Source: Styela clava | Taxonomy: Eukaryota > Chordata > Ascidiacea > Stolidobranchia > Styelidae | Assembly (NCBI RefSeq): GCF_964204865.1 | Contig: NC_135259.1 | Span: forward strand, 9,930,974-9,994,973 | Direction: 5' to 3' | DNA: 64,000 nucleotides | In this document: positions 61,972-64,000 of the stretch, one piece after another | Layout of the letters: every line of letters starts with the position of its first letter | Numbering within the stretch: position 1 is the stretch's first letter | Translations under genes and position numbers: made by a program | The notes under the pieces: generated by a model | The model's input: the letters and a program-made list of their open reading frames with translations, nothing else | Told to the model about the DNA's origin: nothing | The model's database searches: none

Positions 61972-63733
61972 GAATACAATATGGCCACCTCGTCTTGAGT
62001 TCTATGTTGAAATTTTCAGCCATGTCACGAAAAACTGCATTGTTGAATTCTCCTCCATTGTCTGTGAATACTTGTCTTGGAGGTCCGTATATGCTTATCC
62101 AATGTGACAAAAACTCATTTGCTATGACTAATGAAGACTTGGAACTAATAATCGAACCAGAACTAAACCTGGTGAACATGTCGATAGTATGCATGTACCA
62201 TAAATTTGGGCCAAGCTGATGGAGGTCTATGGCTATAACTTCGTTGAAATCCGTTGCACGTGGCAACCCAACACCCGGTTTTGGAAAAGGTTTCTTGTAA
62301 ATTTTGCAAACTTGACAATTGTCTATAACTTTCTTCAACATATTTGAAGATAACTTGTTGAGTTTTCCTGAATTATTGATCAGTTTTGATAATCGCTCAT
62401 AGGAAGCGTGACCAAATTGTCGATGCAACTTCGAAAGATCTTTTTCAAAAAAAGCTTCATTGCTTTCATTTGCAGTGATAAAAATCCTAGGTGATTTATT
62501 GTTATCGCGAAAAAGGCTGACACAGTAATACTTCTTATTCTCTAGAGTCCTAACTGGTTTATGAAACATTTCCACTCTGTTTTCTGCAAAGTCAATCACA
62601 GTATTTGATCTTCTCATGGAATCTTTACTCAATAATAATGGTATATTTTCATCAACCACATCACAAGAAATGTTGACTTTAGTGTCCCCAATATATCCCG
62701 GGATTTCTATGGAATACAATGAACTGACTTTTCGACCATCACCAAACCTGAAAACTCCTCCACTATCTTCAGTGTGAATCTTTTCTATTTCAGATTCCTC
62801 GATTCTTTGCAAATAATCAAGAAGCCAAATTTTCCCACATACAGTGCGAGTACACCCAGAATCTAATATTGCATATCCACATAGATCTTTGGTGAACGCA
62901 TCCATGTCATTAACAACTGACATCACATTGCTATCTTCTGGAAAATGATTTACTTTTCGCTCCTGATGTGGACAGGAATTTTCAGAATGCATCCTTGAAT
63001 CGCAAATCTGACATCTTGCTCTGGAATATTTTGAATTTCTAGGACAATTTCTTACCCAATGATAAGTAGATCCACAAATAGCACATTGACTGATAGAACC
63101 ATCTTTTCTTATTGGATTTGTACCTGCTCGCCTGCCATGATTTTGTTGGAATTTACCAATTTTTTTCGAAAAATATGCAGTCTCTTGTTTCACTTCTACA
63201 GAAGACGATGAAGCTCCTTCACCAAATATTCTTTTCAGTGCTGAACCCATGGACTTATATTCTAACTTGTCCACTGCTGCAAGAACCAATTGTCTTTCTT
63301 TTAAAGCAAGATTTGTTCCTTTGAGAAGTTTACACGCCAGTACAGTGTCCGGTAACTCCATGCCAAATTTTCTCATTTTGGTGTTCACTATGTCAAATCT
63401 TGATAAGTAATCTCTGATGTTTTCATTTTCCAGTCTCACTAAATTCTCAAATTCCGTGTATGTTTCATACGTTCTATCAGAAGTCTCTCTCTCAAAAACA
63501 CCATCTAATTTTACAAGTAATGTTTGCATTCCATCATCTCTGTTCAATTCCTCAGAGCTTATTTCTAGAGCAACTTCTCTAGCTTTTCCACATAAGCTCA
63601 ATGTCACTGCTAAAGCTTGCTTTTTCTTGTCAAGGTCTGTAATTAATCTCCACATAGAGATCTCATTCTTCCATTGATCGTATGGCTTCTCTCCCGTCAG
63701 CAAAGGAGGATTCTTGTATCCTTGAGAAGTCAT
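61889..63733 (-). CDS. Copia gag-protease-integrase (truncated)
   Basis: 614 codons from an ATG 22 bp inside the 5' LTR. Gag covers ~1-210 (YDQWKNEISMW, MELPDTVLACKLLKG), with two CCHC knuckles (C217-C230, C241-C254). Protease carries AILDSGCTRTVCG (catalytic Asp ~291). The integrase finger is H437, H442, C473 and C476, and catalytic Asp residues are ~503 (IAIDLHQLG) and ~558 (FTDNGGEFNN). The third acidic residue (Glu) is absent: after ~581 the frame runs into unrelated sequence made by the deletion. Gag and protease look intact, integrase cannot work. Confidence 0.92.
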   Translation of the reverse strand: MTSQGYKNPPLLTGEKPYDQWKNEISMWRLITDLDKKKQALAVTLSLCGKAREVALEISSEELNRDDGMQTLLVKLDGVFERETSDRTYETYTEFENLVRLENENIRDYLSRFDIVNTKMRKFGMELPDTVLACKLLKGTNLALKERQLVLAAVDKLEYKSMGSALKRIFGEGASSSSVEVKQETAYFSKKIGKFQQNHGRRAGTNPIRKDGSISQCAICGSTYHWVRNCPRNSKYSRARCQICDSRMHSENSCPHQERKVNHFPEDSNVMSVVNDMDAFTKDLCGYAILDSGCTRTVCGKIWLLDYLQRIEESEIEKIHTEDSGGVFRFGDGRKVSSLYSIEIPGYIGDTKVNISCDVVDENIPLLLSKDSMRRSNTVIDFAENRVEMFHKPVRTLENKKYYCVSLFRDNNKSPRIFITANESNEAFFEKDLSKLHRQFGHASYERLSKLINNSGKLNKLSSNMLKKVIDNCQVCKIYKKPFPKPGVGLPRATDFNEVIAIDLHQLGPNLWYMHTIDMFTRFSSGSIISSKSSLVIANEFLSHWISIYGPPRQVFTDNGGEFNNAVFRDMAENFNIELKTRWPYCIHEWWKQENTFMLAIQANQKSREKHTFC

Positions 63734-63737
63734 TGCA

Positions 63738-63752
63738 CATCCTCTGCTACCA
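63738..63752 (-). other. Copia primer-binding site (initiator tRNA-Met)
   Basis: On the plus strand CATCCTCTGCTACCA equals, from memory, the 3' end of animal initiator tRNA-Met including CCA. On the element's strand this is TGGTAGCAGAGGATG, two bases inside the LTR, the normal place for minus-strand priming. It overlaps the region just before the gag ATG. Confidence 0.85.
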
Positions 63753-63754
63753 TT

Positions 63755-64000
63755 TGTTAAAGCGACTCCAAAGTATATTTAATCAATGTCTTAATTATAC
63801 AGCGAATAAATGTCCAAAGCAATAACCAAAGTAACACATACAGACATAAACACCCTCCAACTGAGCTGTGCTCCAGACTACTCTGTGCACATGGCCAAAT
63901 CACCTTCACAGGTGGTTGGTCATGATCAGTCACCTGAAACTGATGACATCAAAGGTCATGCTCAACCACCTGGGAAAATGCTAGTTGCCAGAAATACAGC
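63755..64000 (-). repeat. Copia 5' LTR (cut by window end)
   Basis: Begins TGTTAAAGCGACTCC and is identical to the left LTR for all 246 visible bases; about 42 bp lie outside the window. Confidence 0.93.

Larger units (their letters stand above)
61291..64000 (-). mobile_element. Ty1/copia element, young, RT-deleted
   Basis: Two direct LTRs flank a minus-strand gag-protease-integrase frame and an RNase H frame. The right (5') LTR runs off the window. All 246 visible bases of the right LTR equal the left LTR, so insertion is very recent. A large internal deletion removed the end of integrase and all of reverse transcriptase, so the copy is non-autonomous, yet it probably transposed in this form or lost the segment very recently. 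It sits in the third tandem unit. Confidence 0.95.

Overview
This is AT-rich animal nuclear DNA. Genes are split by short GT-AG introns, and most of the sequence is transposons and their relics: hAT, MULE-type and TA-flanked MITEs, a Ty3/gypsy element with an env-like ORF, a Ty1/copia element, a LINE fragment and tRNA-derived SINEs. The mix fits an invertebrate, and a tunicate would be compatible, but nothing here fixes the species.

Region by region. 1-10.2 kb holds no convincing gene; it has an 8-bp-TSD hAT MITE (3344-3859), a foldback MITE and a local duplication. At 10.2-10.9 kb two exons join in frame into the 3' end of an unrecognised gene. 11-19 kb is mostly TE relics. At 19.0-22.9 kb lies the best-supported host locus: a complete three-exon RPS28 gene (minus strand) divergent from a five-exon CAP-Gly protein gene (plus strand), with a CACGTG palindrome and pyrimidine-rich start region between them. 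23 kb carries a 9-bp CACGTG-like minisatellite, and 24.9-25.5 kb a MULE-like transposase relic. 26.4-34.0 kb is a damaged minus-strand gypsy element (gag, protease, RT/RNase H, integrase, env) that inserted into an older repeat. 36.2-36.5 and 41.0-41.6 kb hold two diverged paralogues of a tiny secreted cysteine-rich peptide gene, each a signal-peptide exon plus a mature-peptide exon; these are not visible as single ORFs. 37-46 kb adds MITEs, SINEs, hAT elements and a LINE fragment. 46.8-51.7 kb has a chain of phase-compatible exons of an unknown gene. Its last exon coincides with the start of a roughly 4.05-kb tandem array (51.65-61.29 kb, more than two units). The third unit is cut by a very young copia element whose two LTRs are identical over all visible bases and which has lost its reverse transcriptase.

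How it fits together: RPS28 and the CAP-Gly gene probably share a divergent promoter. The cysteine-rich peptides form a small expanding secreted family. The 46.8-61 kb region looks like a gene whose 3' exons have been repeatedly duplicated and are decaying. All calls are from reading the sequence; no database search was possible.
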